Assembly (NCBI RefSeq): GCF_943913955.1
Contig: NZ_CALUAE010000001.1
Span: forward strand, 93,461 to 157,460
DNA: 64,000 nt
DNA from: Mycolicibacterium bacteremicum
GTDB taxonomy: Bacteria > Actinomycetota > Actinomycetes > Mycobacteriales > Mycobacteriaceae
Direction of reading: 5' to 3'
The notes beneath the pieces were generated by a model that searched no databases, was not told the DNA's origin, and worked only from the letters and a program-made list of their open reading frames with translations. Positions 29,362-37,229 of the stretch are shown one piece after another. The position numbers were made by a program, and so were the translations under genes. Position 1 is the stretch's first letter, and the number at the start of each line of letters is the position of its first letter.

Positions 29362-29805
29362 ATGGACGACTTGGACGGCTGGCCGACGGGTCGGCTGCTG
29401 TCGATGGCGGCGCGGCTCGTCGAGCAGTCCTGGGAACACGTGCTGCGCGAATACGACCTGTCCAGCGCGGGGCTGGTGGTGCTGCACGTGGTGGCCGCCG
29501 GTCCGGCGACCCAACGCGAGATCGCCCACGCCTGCCGGGTGACCGATCAGACCGCGAGCCGCACGATCGAACGGTTGGAGCGTCTCGGGTACGTCAGCCG
29601 TCAGGTCGATCCACGTGACGAACGGCGCAAGTCGGTGACGAGTACCCCGTCCGGCCGACGGGTGTATGACGCGCTGCTACAGCGCGAGCGACACGATCCC
29701 GGGCTGGTGGCCGCGATCGGAGATGACGAACCGGTGCTGCGGCGGATGCTGCTGGAGTTGATCCGGAAGCAGCAGGCGCAACACGGCTCCGAGACCACCG
29801 CCTGA
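29362..29805 (+). CDS. MarR-family regulator
   Basis: Winged-helix repressor of 147 residues. Recognition-helix region REIAHACRVTDQTASRTIERL near 55-75; wing DPRDERRKSVTSTPSG near 85-100. The ATG is preceded by GAGAGG; an upstream TTG at 29332 lies in the operator and is unlikely. Divergent from tspO with a near-perfect dyad between them, so it probably represses both itself and tspO. Confidence 0.85.
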   Translation: MDDLDGWPTGRLLSMAARLVEQSWEHVLREYDLSSAGLVVLHVVAAGPATQREIAHACRVTDQTASRTIERLERLGYVSRQVDPRDERRKSVTSTPSGRRVYDALLQRERHDPGLVAAIGDDEPVLRRMLLELIRKQQAQHGSETTA

Positions 29806-29811
29806 CTGGCG

Positions 29812-30066
29812 TCACGCCCCGGACGGGACCGGATAGCGGTCGTTGATATCGGCGTTGGAGGCTTTGCGGGCGCAATGGGCGCAGCAGAAGATCCCCTCGT
29901 CCGACTCGACGCCGTGGCCGAGTATGCGGCAGTTGCAGTGGGCGCATTCGGGTGCGAGCTGGACGGCCGCGCATTCGACACTGTCGAAGGTCGCTGAACG
30001 CCCGTCCGCGAAGGTCACCGAGAACGCCTTGTCGTAGTCATTGCCGCAGGTGTCGCAGATGGCCAT
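29812..30066 (-). CDS. Small cysteine-rich (double zinc-ribbon-like) protein
   Basis: Protein of 84 residues. A CDTCG pair is at residues 4-8, then come an ECA cysteine, a CAHCNC cluster and a CCAHC cluster: nine cysteines with several histidines. This looks like one or two zinc ribbons or a metallothionein-like metal store. The ATG has GAGGAG 6 nt upstream, so the longer upstream frame is rejected. It ends 6 bp from the convergent MarR gene. Confidence 0.68.
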   Translation of the reverse strand: MAICDTCGNDYDKAFSVTFADGRSATFDSVECAAVQLAPECAHCNCRILGHGVESDEGIFCCAHCARKASNADINDRYPVPSGA

Positions 30067-30236
30067 TGCACGCTCCTCATATCGTCGTATCGCAATCCCG
30101 GCACGGGTGCCCGCGACACCGGACCTCAAACGGATGCCCGCCCGCCTGCCCGTCGCGCGGACTGCCGGACCAGGGATTACGTTCGCGCGGAATTGGGTAC
30201 CAGTGTCCGCGCACACACGGGCGTAGGAGGTCGGCC

Positions 30237-30401
30237 ATGAGGACAACGGTGGAACGGGGCAAGGCACGCTGCCCCCGCTGCGGTCGGCAGGCCGACTATT
30301 CCTTCGCCTCAGGTGAATCCGACTCGCTGTGGTATGAGGTGCACTGCGGCGGATGCGGTCATGATCATGCCGAGCAGACCGGCGTCTTCGAAGCCGCATG
30401 A
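30237..30401 (+). CDS. Tiny zinc-ribbon protein
   Basis: Protein of 54 residues, with RCPRCG and HCGGCGHDH forming a CxxC...CxxC zinc ribbon. GGAGG lies 7 nt before the ATG. The 3' end overlaps the end of the convergent dioxygenase gene by 37 bp. It is divergent from the other cysteine-rich small gene, with 170 bp between. Unknown function; the strong ribosome site and clean ribbon support it as real. Confidence 0.6.
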   Translation: MRTTVERGKARCPRCGRQADYSFASGESDSLWYEVHCGGCGHDHAEQTGVFEAA

Positions 30402-31177
30402 TCTTCTGACGCGGCATCGCTGACCATCCCGCGGTGCAGCACCCGGTCACCGACGACACCGGTGTGGTCGGCACAGTGCATGACGCACCGGTTGTCCCAC
30501 ATCACGACGTCCCCAGGCGCCCACCGATGCCGCAGAACATTGCCGGCGCGCGTGGACAACGCGAACAGATAGCGCAGGGTCTGGGCGGCCTGCTCGTCGG
30601 TCATTCCGCTGACGGCCACACACCGCTGCAGTGCCGAAAGATACAGCGACATGCGCCCGCTCACCGGATGGCGACGCAGAATGGGATGCTGGGCCGAGGC
30701 CTCCTGCCCCTCGGCGGGCGTGACACCGGTCGCGATGTGCGTGACAACGCGTCCCGCCAGACCGTCGCGGATGTTGCCGGGCAGCGCCTCACACGCGCGG
30801 TACTGGCTGCTGAACAGGGTCTGCCCGCCCTGGTCCGGGACGGTCACCGCGCGTAACGCGGTGTAGGCGGGCGGTACCCGCACGTAGCTGGTGTCCACAT
30901 GGAAGGTCGAGCGCGGTGGCCGCGTGCGGCCCACGTTGCTCACCACGTTGAGATCCGGATGGGTCGGCACCGGTGTCTCACCATCGGTGAACCGGAGGTC
31001 GCCGAAGCTGCGCAGGAACCGCAGTAGCGCATCGTCATCGGTGTGCTGATCACGCAGGATCACCACACCATGGTCGGCCAGTACCGTTCGCAGCCACGTG
31101 ACCTGTGGCGCATCAAGGGCGTCGACCCGGATTCCGGTCACCTCGGCGCCCAGCGGCGTCAGGGCTGTGGCGTGCAT
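30365..31177 (-). CDS. TauD/TfdA-family Fe(II)/2-oxoglutarate dioxygenase, MAA tailoring candidate
   Basis: Protein of 270 residues. The iron site is visible as HxD in FHVDTSY (near residues 93-95) with the distal histidine in VMHCADH; the 2-oxoglutarate arginine is in VLHRGMV near 250. It is the last gene of the MAA operon, 6 bp after mysD. In cyanobacteria the MAA oxygenase MysH is a PhyH-type Fe(II)/2OG enzyme that converts disubstituted MAAs to palythines. This protein is from a different subfamily in the equivalent place, so a tailoring reaction on the MAA product is the natural guess. Confidence 0.82.
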   Translation of the reverse strand: MHATALTPLGAEVTGIRVDALDAPQVTWLRTVLADHGVVILRDQHTDDDALLRFLRSFGDLRFTDGETPVPTHPDLNVVSNVGRTRPPRSTFHVDTSYVRVPPAYTALRAVTVPDQGGQTLFSSQYRACEALPGNIRDGLAGRVVTHIATGVTPAEGQEASAQHPILRRHPVSGRMSLYLSALQRCVAVSGMTDEQAAQTLRYLFALSTRAGNVLRHRWAPGDVVMWDNRCVMHCADHTGVVGDRVLHRGMVSDAASEDHAASKTPVCSA

Positions 31178-31183
31178 ATGTCG

Positions 31184-32221
31184 TCACCTTCCGGCGAGTT
31201 CGGCCAGTGAGTCGTCGAACAGTCGTCGCAGATCCGTGCCCGCAGCGGCAGCCATCATGGCGATGACGCTGCTCGGCGCGAACGAGCAGTACAGACCCGC
31301 CTCCAGGAAGAACGGTTCCCCCGCGGGGTCGATCCGGAAGTCGAACAGGCTGTAGTCACGGCAGCCCAGCGCACGGTGGCATCGCTCGGCGGCCGCCCAG
31401 ACCCGTTGCGTCACAGGGTCGTCGGTGGGCACCATCCAGGCCCGGTCAGTGCTCTTGGCCACCAGGTGTAGCGCACCATCGGTGTCGCGGTCCAACTTGT
31501 CCGCGCCCGTGCGGATCGGCTTGGACACCGCGTCCACCGCGTACTCCTCCAGCGGCAGCGGCACCAGCTCACCATCGCGCACCACGATCCCGCACCGCAC
31601 CTCGCGGCCGAGCGGGATGAACGACTCGACGAGCACCGCCTCGTCGTGCGCCAGGGCGTCATCGACGGCGCGGTCGTAGTCACCGGCATCGGTCACCAGC
31701 GTCACACCCACGGAGTTGTCCGCCGACACCGGTTTCACCACAACGGGATAGCCCAGGTCGGTGCGGGTGCGGCCGCGCACCACGCGCCCTTCGGGTACCC
31801 GCACGCCGGCCGCGGCCACCAGTGCCCGCGCCTTCGCCTTATCCGCGCCCAGCGCCATGACCGCAGCGCTGCTACCGACGTACGGGACCCCCAGAACATC
31901 GAACAGTGACCGGTAGGCGGTCATGCCCGGCAGGCAGAACATCTGTGGGACCATCACGTCCGGCGCGAGGCTCTCGATATGGGATATGGCCTGCGGCAAC
32001 GACATCTGCGGTACTGCCGCCAGCGATCGCGGCGACAGGTCGGCCGGAAAGGACCACCGGCCGCCCGGCGCCACGTGCGCCACCAGCATCCGGTGGCGCC
32101 GCGGGTCCGCCAGCGCGTCGATACTGGCCCCGGCATACAGCCTGGAGAGCTCGGCGAAGAACTCGTCGACCGGGGAGCCGACGAGTTGGAGCACCGTGCG
32201 TACGGTGGCGGCCTCAGTCAC
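31184..32221 (-). CDS. mysD: D-Ala-D-Ala ligase-like MAA ligase MysD
   Basis: ATP-grasp ligase of 345 residues with the D-Ala-D-Ala ligase layout: an N-terminal domain, the KPVSADNSVGVTLV nucleotide loop near residues 168-181, and EAGLYCSFAPSS near 309 as the metal/phosphate end. In MAA pathways MysD joins a second amino acid (serine, threonine or similar) to mycosporine-glycine to make shinorine-type products. Cell-wall Ddl is ruled out by context and by low family similarity. It overlaps mysC by 8 bp. Confidence 0.88.
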   Translation of the reverse strand: MTEAATVRTVLQLVGSPVDEFFAELSRLYAGASIDALADPRRHRMLVAHVAPGGRWSFPADLSPRSLAAVPQMSLPQAISHIESLAPDVMVPQMFCLPGMTAYRSLFDVLGVPYVGSSAAVMALGADKAKARALVAAAGVRVPEGRVVRGRTRTDLGYPVVVKPVSADNSVGVTLVTDAGDYDRAVDDALAHDEAVLVESFIPLGREVRCGIVVRDGELVPLPLEEYAVDAVSKPIRTGADKLDRDTDGALHLVAKSTDRAWMVPTDDPVTQRVWAAAERCHRALGCRDYSLFDFRIDPAGEPFFLEAGLYCSFAPSSVIAMMAAAAGTDLRRLFDDSLAELAGR

Positions 32222-33560
32222 CGCCGGGCTCCACCAGCTTGCCGATGTTGAAATCGATCCGGCTCCACCCGCGCCCGCTACGCAGGTTGTGCATCAGCAA
32301 CGATGGGATCTGGAGATGGTGCACCAGCAGATAGGGCAGCGGATCCCGCCGGTCGAAGATCGCGTCCTTACCGGCGATGATGCCGCACAACCGGCTCCAC
32401 CGGCCGGGCTGGGTGAGCAGACGCCACAGCTCGTGATAGGTCCAATACGTCGCTCGCGCAGCGGAATCCGGCACCACGGTCGGGTGCCCGTCGTCGAGAT
32501 ATGCCGGTGCCACCCGGGCATCGTCGTAGAACATGGTGATCGCCGAATGGGTGCGCGGATTGCACTCGATGGCATAGACCTGGCCGTCGGCAGCCTCGAT
32601 GAAGTCGAACGACACCTGGCCGGTGAGACGTAACCCCGCCACGAACCGCTCGACCCACGAACGGATTTCCGGGTGGTCGACGTGTGCGTAGTTCACCTGG
32701 AAGGCCGATGATTCGCAACAGCCGTAGACCTGCACCGCGCCGTCGCGCACCGTGCTGTGCGTGCAGTACTCCTGGCCCTCGACGAACTCCTGCAGGATCC
32801 ACGGGTCGTCATCGGAGATACCCAGTGAACGGGCGAACTCGGTGTTGCGCCGGGGCGTGTCCGCGGACAGCCGGGTGAGGTCCATCCGTCCCACCGGGTT
32901 GTAGGCGATGCGTTTGAGGATGTAGCTGCGCCCCGCCGGGAATGCGAAATGCTCGATCTGCGTGGGATCGGTGATGCGGTGCGAATCGGGGACCCGCAGT
33001 CCCAGCGACCGGGCCAGCTCACTGAACCGGGCCTTGTCGTCCAGCGCGCGGACGGTCTCGGCGTCGGCGTGCACCACCTCACACCAACCGCGCAGAAGGT
33101 CCCCGACGGCGGCGTCGTACACGCTGGCCGCCGGGCTCGACACCGGCACGAACACGTCGACGCCCTCGCGGCGCACGATGTCGGTCAGCGCGCGGGCGTA
33201 ACCGGGATGGCCGGGTTCGGGGACGATGTGGAAGGCGTCGACACAGCGGGAGAAGCGGTGGCCGGTGAACCGGTACTTGGCGGATTCGACCAGCACCACG
33301 CGGTGTCCGGCGGCATGGAAGGAGCGTGCCAGTTGCAGCGCCTTCGTCATCTTGCCGCCGGTGATCAGCACAGTCCTGGCGTCCTCGCCGGCCACGGTCC
33401 GCCGCGGCGCCGTCCCGCCGCGCACGAGGGCCACCGCAACGACCGCGAGGTCGATCGGCAGGGTCGCGCACAGCGCGGTCAGCGCCGCGAGAGTGCGTCC
33501 GGCGTTCGCAGCACCGCCGTCGGCAACCGTGGTGCGAGGTGCGTGCGCGAGGCCCGTCAC
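32214..33560 (-). CDS. mysC: ATP-grasp mycosporine-glycine synthase MysC
   Basis: Protein of 448 residues. The block LITGGKMTKALQLARSFH near 64-82 is the hallmark of the cyanobacterial 4-deoxygadusol-glycine ligase (MysC). The ATP-grasp core follows, with YILKRIAYNPVGR near 214 and IECNPRTHSA near 325. It condenses glycine with 4-deoxygadusol. The GTG start overlaps the mysB stop (GTGA), and the 3' end overlaps mysD. A hydrophobic N-terminal stretch (about 20-50) precedes the catalytic domain, as in homologues. Confidence 0.92.
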   Translation of the reverse strand: MTGLAHAPRTTVADGGAANAGRTLAALTALCATLPIDLAVVAVALVRGGTAPRRTVAGEDARTVLITGGKMTKALQLARSFHAAGHRVVLVESAKYRFTGHRFSRCVDAFHIVPEPGHPGYARALTDIVRREGVDVFVPVSSPAASVYDAAVGDLLRGWCEVVHADAETVRALDDKARFSELARSLGLRVPDSHRITDPTQIEHFAFPAGRSYILKRIAYNPVGRMDLTRLSADTPRRNTEFARSLGISDDDPWILQEFVEGQEYCTHSTVRDGAVQVYGCCESSAFQVNYAHVDHPEIRSWVERFVAGLRLTGQVSFDFIEAADGQVYAIECNPRTHSAITMFYDDARVAPAYLDDGHPTVVPDSAARATYWTYHELWRLLTQPGRWSRLCGIIAGKDAIFDRRDPLPYLLVHHLQIPSLLMHNLRSGRGWSRIDFNIGKLVEPGGD

Positions 33561-34396
33561 CGACCGGCCCGGCGGATCAGGGTCACTCCGTCCCGGAGCG
33601 GGAGGAGAACCTGCTCCACGCGTGGATCATCGGCGATGGCCTTGTTGAACGCCGCGATCGCCTCGCCATTGGCCGTTCGCTGCTGATCGAGGAAGGGCTG
33701 CCCCTGCATGAGGGTGTTGTCGACGACGATGACCGCGTCCGGACTCAGCAGCGGGCTGTCGAGCAGGTAGTTCACGTAGTCCAGATAACCGGCCTTGTCG
33801 GCGTCGATGAACACGAAGTCGAACGGGTCACCGTCGACGGTCTGCGCCAGGGCGTGCAACGTGTCCATCGCCGGTCCGACCGCGATCGTGATGCGCTGGC
33901 CCGCCGGGGATGCCCCGAAGCTCTGCTGGGCGAACCGGGCGGCCTCGTCGTCGACCTCGCAGGCCAGCAGCGAGCCGTCGGCCGGCAGCGCCTCGGCCAT
34001 CGCCAGCGCCGAATACCCGGTGAACATCCCGATTTCCAGGACGCGCCGCGCGCCGCTGAGCCGGACCAGGAACTTCAGCGCCTGCCCTTCGACATGGCCG
34101 GACAGCATCTCCTGTTCCAGGAACACCGCCCCGTGGGGGGCATCTCGATTGGCCCAGTCGGTCTCTGCGGTGCGGGTGGCCAACCGCGCCAGGTCCTCGG
34201 ACTCCGGGGTCGTACAGTCGGCCACGTACCGGTCCAGCCCGGCGGCCAGATCACGGGCACGCCGCAATCGGTCGATGACGTCGCCCGGTGCGCCGTCGGC
34301 ACCGTCGAGCACACGCACGAGGTCGTCGAGCTCGGCGGCCAGGATCGTCGTCGGGGTGACGGGCCGCGCGATCCTGGCGGCGGTCTGCCCGCTCAC
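33557..34396 (-). CDS. mysB: 4-deoxygadusol-forming O-methyltransferase MysB
   Basis: SAM-dependent class I methyltransferase of 279 residues from the GTG that overlaps the mysA stop (GTGA); the longer frame upstream runs into mysA. The SAM motif VLEIGMFTGYSALAMAEAL is near residue 120, the acidic strand end FDFVFIDADKAGYLDYVN near 193, and VIVVDNTL near 222. In the MAA pathway it methylates demethyl-4-deoxygadusol. It is coupled on both sides within the operon. Confidence 0.92.
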   Translation of the reverse strand: MSGQTAARIARPVTPTTILAAELDDLVRVLDGADGAPGDVIDRLRRARDLAAGLDRYVADCTTPESEDLARLATRTAETDWANRDAPHGAVFLEQEMLSGHVEGQALKFLVRLSGARRVLEIGMFTGYSALAMAEALPADGSLLACEVDDEAARFAQQSFGASPAGQRITIAVGPAMDTLHALAQTVDGDPFDFVFIDADKAGYLDYVNYLLDSPLLSPDAVIVVDNTLMQGQPFLDQQRTANGEAIAAFNKAIADDPRVEQVLLPLRDGVTLIRRAGR

Positions 34397-35616
34397 ACGC
34401 CGCGGTCCGGGTCGGCGGGGGTGAACATGTCCACACCGTCTCCCCCGCGGTCGAATTCCAGACACAGCTTCTTGTGCAGCGTCAGGGTTTCGGCCAGCTC
34501 CTCGGTGGTGACGTCGTTGAGGAAGCGGCAGCGTCCGATGGGATCGGGGACCGCGGCCCGCAGTTGGCCGTCGCGGGTCTTGAGAATCGACTGTGTCGCC
34601 GCGGCAAGCAGTTCCGGGGTCAGGTGCTCGCTGTCGAGGGCCAGGCCCAGAGTGCTCATCACCCCGAGCACCCGGTCGCGGTCCGCGGCGGACAGATGAC
34701 CGCGAAGCTCGGCCAGCGTGGTCGACAGCGCCATGTCGATGTTGATGGCGTGGCCGTGGAAGAACGGCCGCTGCGGGGTGAGCTCCAGCGTCGGGCTCCA
34801 GGTGTGGCCGAAGGCGATGACCCGGTCCAGATCGATCTCGTGCAGGTTGGGCGCTTCCAGGTCGAGCATCGTGGCGATGGCCTGGAACGTCAACCGGTCA
34901 CCGATCTCACGCAGTTCCGGGGTGCCGTCGAGGTAGCCGAATCGCGTACGCAGCAGATCCGCCCCGTGGGCATCCAGCAGATCGAAGATCTCGGCGTTGC
35001 CGACGACGGCGATCTTGATCAGCTCGGCCATCCCGTTACGCACCTGGTCTTCGGGAAGCGTGCGCAGGAAGGAGAAGTCGAGGAAGACCCGACTGGAGGC
35101 GTGATAGGCGCCGAGGCGGTTCTTGTGCTTGCCGTGGTTGACGGCGACCTTGATGGACACGCTGGCGTCGATCAATCCGATGAGCGTGGTCGGGATGCGG
35201 ATATAGGGGGTATTGCGCCGGTAGCTGGCACACGCGAACCCGGCGACGTCGGTGGTCAGTCCGCCACCGACCACGAGGACGGGTTCGGTGCGCACCAATC
35301 CGTACGCGTCGAACTCGCCGACGATTCGCTCGAAGGTCTCCAGGGACTTGGCGGTCTCCCGGATCTGGATCGGCAGCACGGTCAGCGTGATCCCGTGGTG
35401 GGCGAAGTACGCGTCGATCTGTGCGCGGTACAGCCCATGGACGGTTTCATCGACGACCATCAGGGCGCGTCCGTAGGGCCGGTAGCAGTCGGCCAGGGCC
35501 GTCTGCTCAGGGTCGAAGACGCCGTTCACATACTGCAGGTCGTACTCGATCTTCTCGTATCCCTCGACGTGAAACGTGCTGTCGGACACGGTCACTCGGG
35601 CCTTCATGGTGCTCAT
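34393..35616 (-). CDS. mysA: Demethyl-4-deoxygadusol synthase MysA (sugar phosphate cyclase)
   Basis: Dehydroquinate-synthase-like cyclase of 407 residues that turns sedoheptulose 7-phosphate into demethyl-4-deoxygadusol. Landmarks close to the cyanobacterial enzyme are FHVEGYEKIEYDL near 15, GGGLTTDVAGFACASYRRN near 117, IRIPTTLIGLIDASVSIK near 140, KNRLGAYHAS near 165 and AFGHTWSPTLEL near 270. The related EEVS subgroup has the same fold; the mysB/C/D neighbours decide for MysA. AAGGAG precedes the ATG. It starts 27 bp after the HAD phosphatase gene. Confidence 0.94.
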   Translation of the reverse strand: MSTMKARVTVSDSTFHVEGYEKIEYDLQYVNGVFDPEQTALADCYRPYGRALMVVDETVHGLYRAQIDAYFAHHGITLTVLPIQIRETAKSLETFERIVGEFDAYGLVRTEPVLVVGGGLTTDVAGFACASYRRNTPYIRIPTTLIGLIDASVSIKVAVNHGKHKNRLGAYHASSRVFLDFSFLRTLPEDQVRNGMAELIKIAVVGNAEIFDLLDAHGADLLRTRFGYLDGTPELREIGDRLTFQAIATMLDLEAPNLHEIDLDRVIAFGHTWSPTLELTPQRPFFHGHAINIDMALSTTLAELRGHLSAADRDRVLGVMSTLGLALDSEHLTPELLAAATQSILKTRDGQLRAAVPDPIGRCRFLNDVTTEELAETLTLHKKLCLEFDRGGDGVDMFTPADPDRGV

Positions 35617-35643
35617 GGTTCGGTCTCCTTGAAGTGCGGCCGG

Positions 35644-36309
35644 TCAGGACTTGACCAGCGCGACGATGTCGTCGGCACGCAGCGCGTCCACCGTCGTCTG
35701 AGCGGCGCTGAAATCGCCACCGGATGTGTTCTCGTTCGGGAAGGCGACGCAAGTCAGGCCGGCGGCCGTGGCGGCCTGAACACCGCCGGCGTTGTCTTCG
35801 ATGGCAACGGCATGGGCGGCGTCTTCACCCAGCTGATCGAGCGCGTAGCGGTAGGCCTCGGGGTCCGGTTTTCCCGTGCTGACCGACGAGCTGTCGACGA
35901 TCAGATCGAAGGAGGCGGTGTCGATCTCGGGGGCCAGCGCCGAGAGCAGGGCCCGGATGTTGTCCGCCGAGGTCGTCGTGACGAAGCCCAGCCGCAGTCC
36001 GTCCTGCCTGGCGCGCTGGATCGTCTCGGCGACGCCGGGACGCGCAGACACCTCGGCCGAGGACAGCAGCTCCTGGAACACCGCGGACTTGGTTTCGTGG
36101 ACGGCGCCGGCGTCGACATCCTGGTTGTGGTCGCGGGCGTACTGGGCGATCCGGTCCTTGCCGCCGTTGCTGCCCAGCATGGCCCGGTAGTCGTCGCGCG
36201 ACCAGTTCCAGTCCAGGCCGTGCGCCTCGAAGGCCTCGTTGAAGGCTCGTCGCTGCAGTTCGGAGGTGTCGGCCAGCGTGCTGATGGAGCCGAAGAACAG
36301 TGCGGACAT
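35644..36309 (-). CDS. HAD-superfamily phosphatase (beta-phosphoglucomutase-like), first gene of the MAA operon
   Basis: Protein of 221 residues with a HAD-like Rossmann core and a helical cap. The usual motif I DxDGT is not present at the N-terminus; the chain begins FFGSISTLADTSEL, where S-x-S replaces the nucleophile Asp-x-Asp. Motif II (VTTTS near 115), motif III lysine (GKPDPEAY near 147) and the acidic motif IV (AIEDNAGGVQAA near 170) are clear. Thus the first catalytic aspartate appears to be lost. It is the promoter-proximal gene, 27 bp before mysA. Confidence 0.78.
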   Translation of the reverse strand: MSALFFGSISTLADTSELQRRAFNEAFEAHGLDWNWSRDDYRAMLGSNGGKDRIAQYARDHNQDVDAGAVHETKSAVFQELLSSAEVSARPGVAETIQRARQDGLRLGFVTTTSADNIRALLSALAPEIDTASFDLIVDSSSVSTGKPDPEAYRYALDQLGEDAAHAVAIEDNAGGVQAATAAGLTCVAFPNENTSGGDFSAAQTTVDALRADDIVALVKS

Positions 36310-36439
36310 GGGAATCCTTCCGGTTGTGCGCGCGCCCCTACCCGGCGTCCGCGCTTCTCGATCCCGTGAAAAGCCTCGCCTGCTGCTGGACGAGAAGTAC
36401 AGTTCTGATCAAAGCGTGCACTCCTGAACTTGTCTACCA

Positions 36440-36462
36440 CTAATGAACGAAAAGTCCATTAG
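36440..36462. promoter_or_regulatory. TetR-type operator controlling the MAA operon and the divergent TetR gene
   Basis: CTAATGAAC-GAAAA-GTCCATTAG: nine-base arms with one mismatch and a 5-nt centre. It sits 39-61 bp upstream of the TetR GTG and about 130 bp upstream of the HAD gene. The adjacent TetR protein is the likely binder. Confidence 0.68.
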
Positions 36463-36500
36463 ATAACTTTTGCGGACTGGTAGCGCGACTCGGGAGGGAG

Positions 36501-37088
36501 GTGACGGTGGCACCGGCCGACGACGGGTCCGCAGAGACCCAGGGCCAAGACGCCCGTGTGGCGCGCACCCGAGCCGATGTCAGCCGGGCAGCGCTGCAAG
36601 TCCTCACCGAGGAAGGGTGCGAGGCGCTGTCGCACGCGCACGTAGCCGAGATCGCCGGATACTCCAAGACCACGCTCTACACCCACTGGCCCGCACGCCT
36701 GGACCTGATCATGTTGGCGCTCGACGCGCTGGGCGAGATGCCGCATCAGGAGCGCACCGACGACCTCCGCACCGATCTGGTCGGTGAACTCCGGGTCTTC
36801 CGGCAGGCCGTGGTCGACCTGCGACTCGATCACATCCTGTCCGTCATGGCCCAGTGGGCCTCGGTCGAGGACATGGCGCGGGTGCGGGACCGGATCAACA
36901 GCGAGGGCCAACGACCGCTGCGGGACATGCTGGCCGAGGTGCTCACCGGCGCCCGACTCGACGCCGCCGTGTCGATGCTGACCGGCGTCGTCGCCTGTCC
37001 CTCGTTGATGTTCGGGACATTGCCCGACGACGCGGTGATCGACGCCGCCGTCGACGTCGTGCTGACCGCGGTCGGGTCGGCCGGCTGA
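36501..37088 (+). CDS. TetR-family regulator divergent from the MAA operon
   Basis: Protein of 195 residues. Helix-turn-helix near 38-62 (HVAEIAGYSKTTLYTHWPAR), then a TetR C-terminal ligand domain. The GTG at 36501 abuts GGGAGGGAG; a GTG at 36507 gives better spacing and is an equally good start. It faces away from the MAA operon with a strong dyad between them, so it probably controls MAA production. Confidence 0.85.
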   Translation: MTVAPADDGSAETQGQDARVARTRADVSRAALQVLTEEGCEALSHAHVAEIAGYSKTTLYTHWPARLDLIMLALDALGEMPHQERTDDLRTDLVGELRVFRQAVVDLRLDHILSVMAQWASVEDMARVRDRINSEGQRPLRDMLAEVLTGARLDAAVSMLTGVVACPSLMFGTLPDDAVIDAAVDVVLTAVGSAG

Positions 37089-37184
37089 TCCGCGGGCCGA
37101 GGACGGCTATCGGTCGAAAAGGTTGGTACACAGTCCTTCACGCTGACGCGTCCGGCCAGGGATGGCCGTGCGGACAGCACTCAA

Positions 37185-37213
37185 GCACCCGGCGAGGGCT
37201 GTGCGCCGGGTGC
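37185..37213. terminator. Bidirectional hairpin terminator
   Basis: GCACCCGGCG and CGCCGGGTGC form a perfect 10-bp stem with a 9-nt loop, between the convergent TetR gene (ends 37088) and Mn-catalase gene (ends 37230). A short T run (GGTTTTC) follows on the plus side. Confidence 0.7.
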
Positions 37214-37229
37214 CTGGTTTTCGGACGGA

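Noticed and set aside
30067..30474. N-terminal extension of the cysteine-rich protein to 220 codons
   Set aside because: The extended part is arginine-rich shadow sequence across two other features; GAGGAG before 30066 fixes the start.
34397..34465. Longer MysB start
   Set aside because: Reads through the mysA 3' end with arginine/histidine-rich sequence; the GTG in the GTGA overlap gives the family length.
36320..36430. Riboswitch-like leader upstream of the MAA operon
   Set aside because: No recognised aptamer pattern; the strong dyad with TetR gives a simpler explanation.
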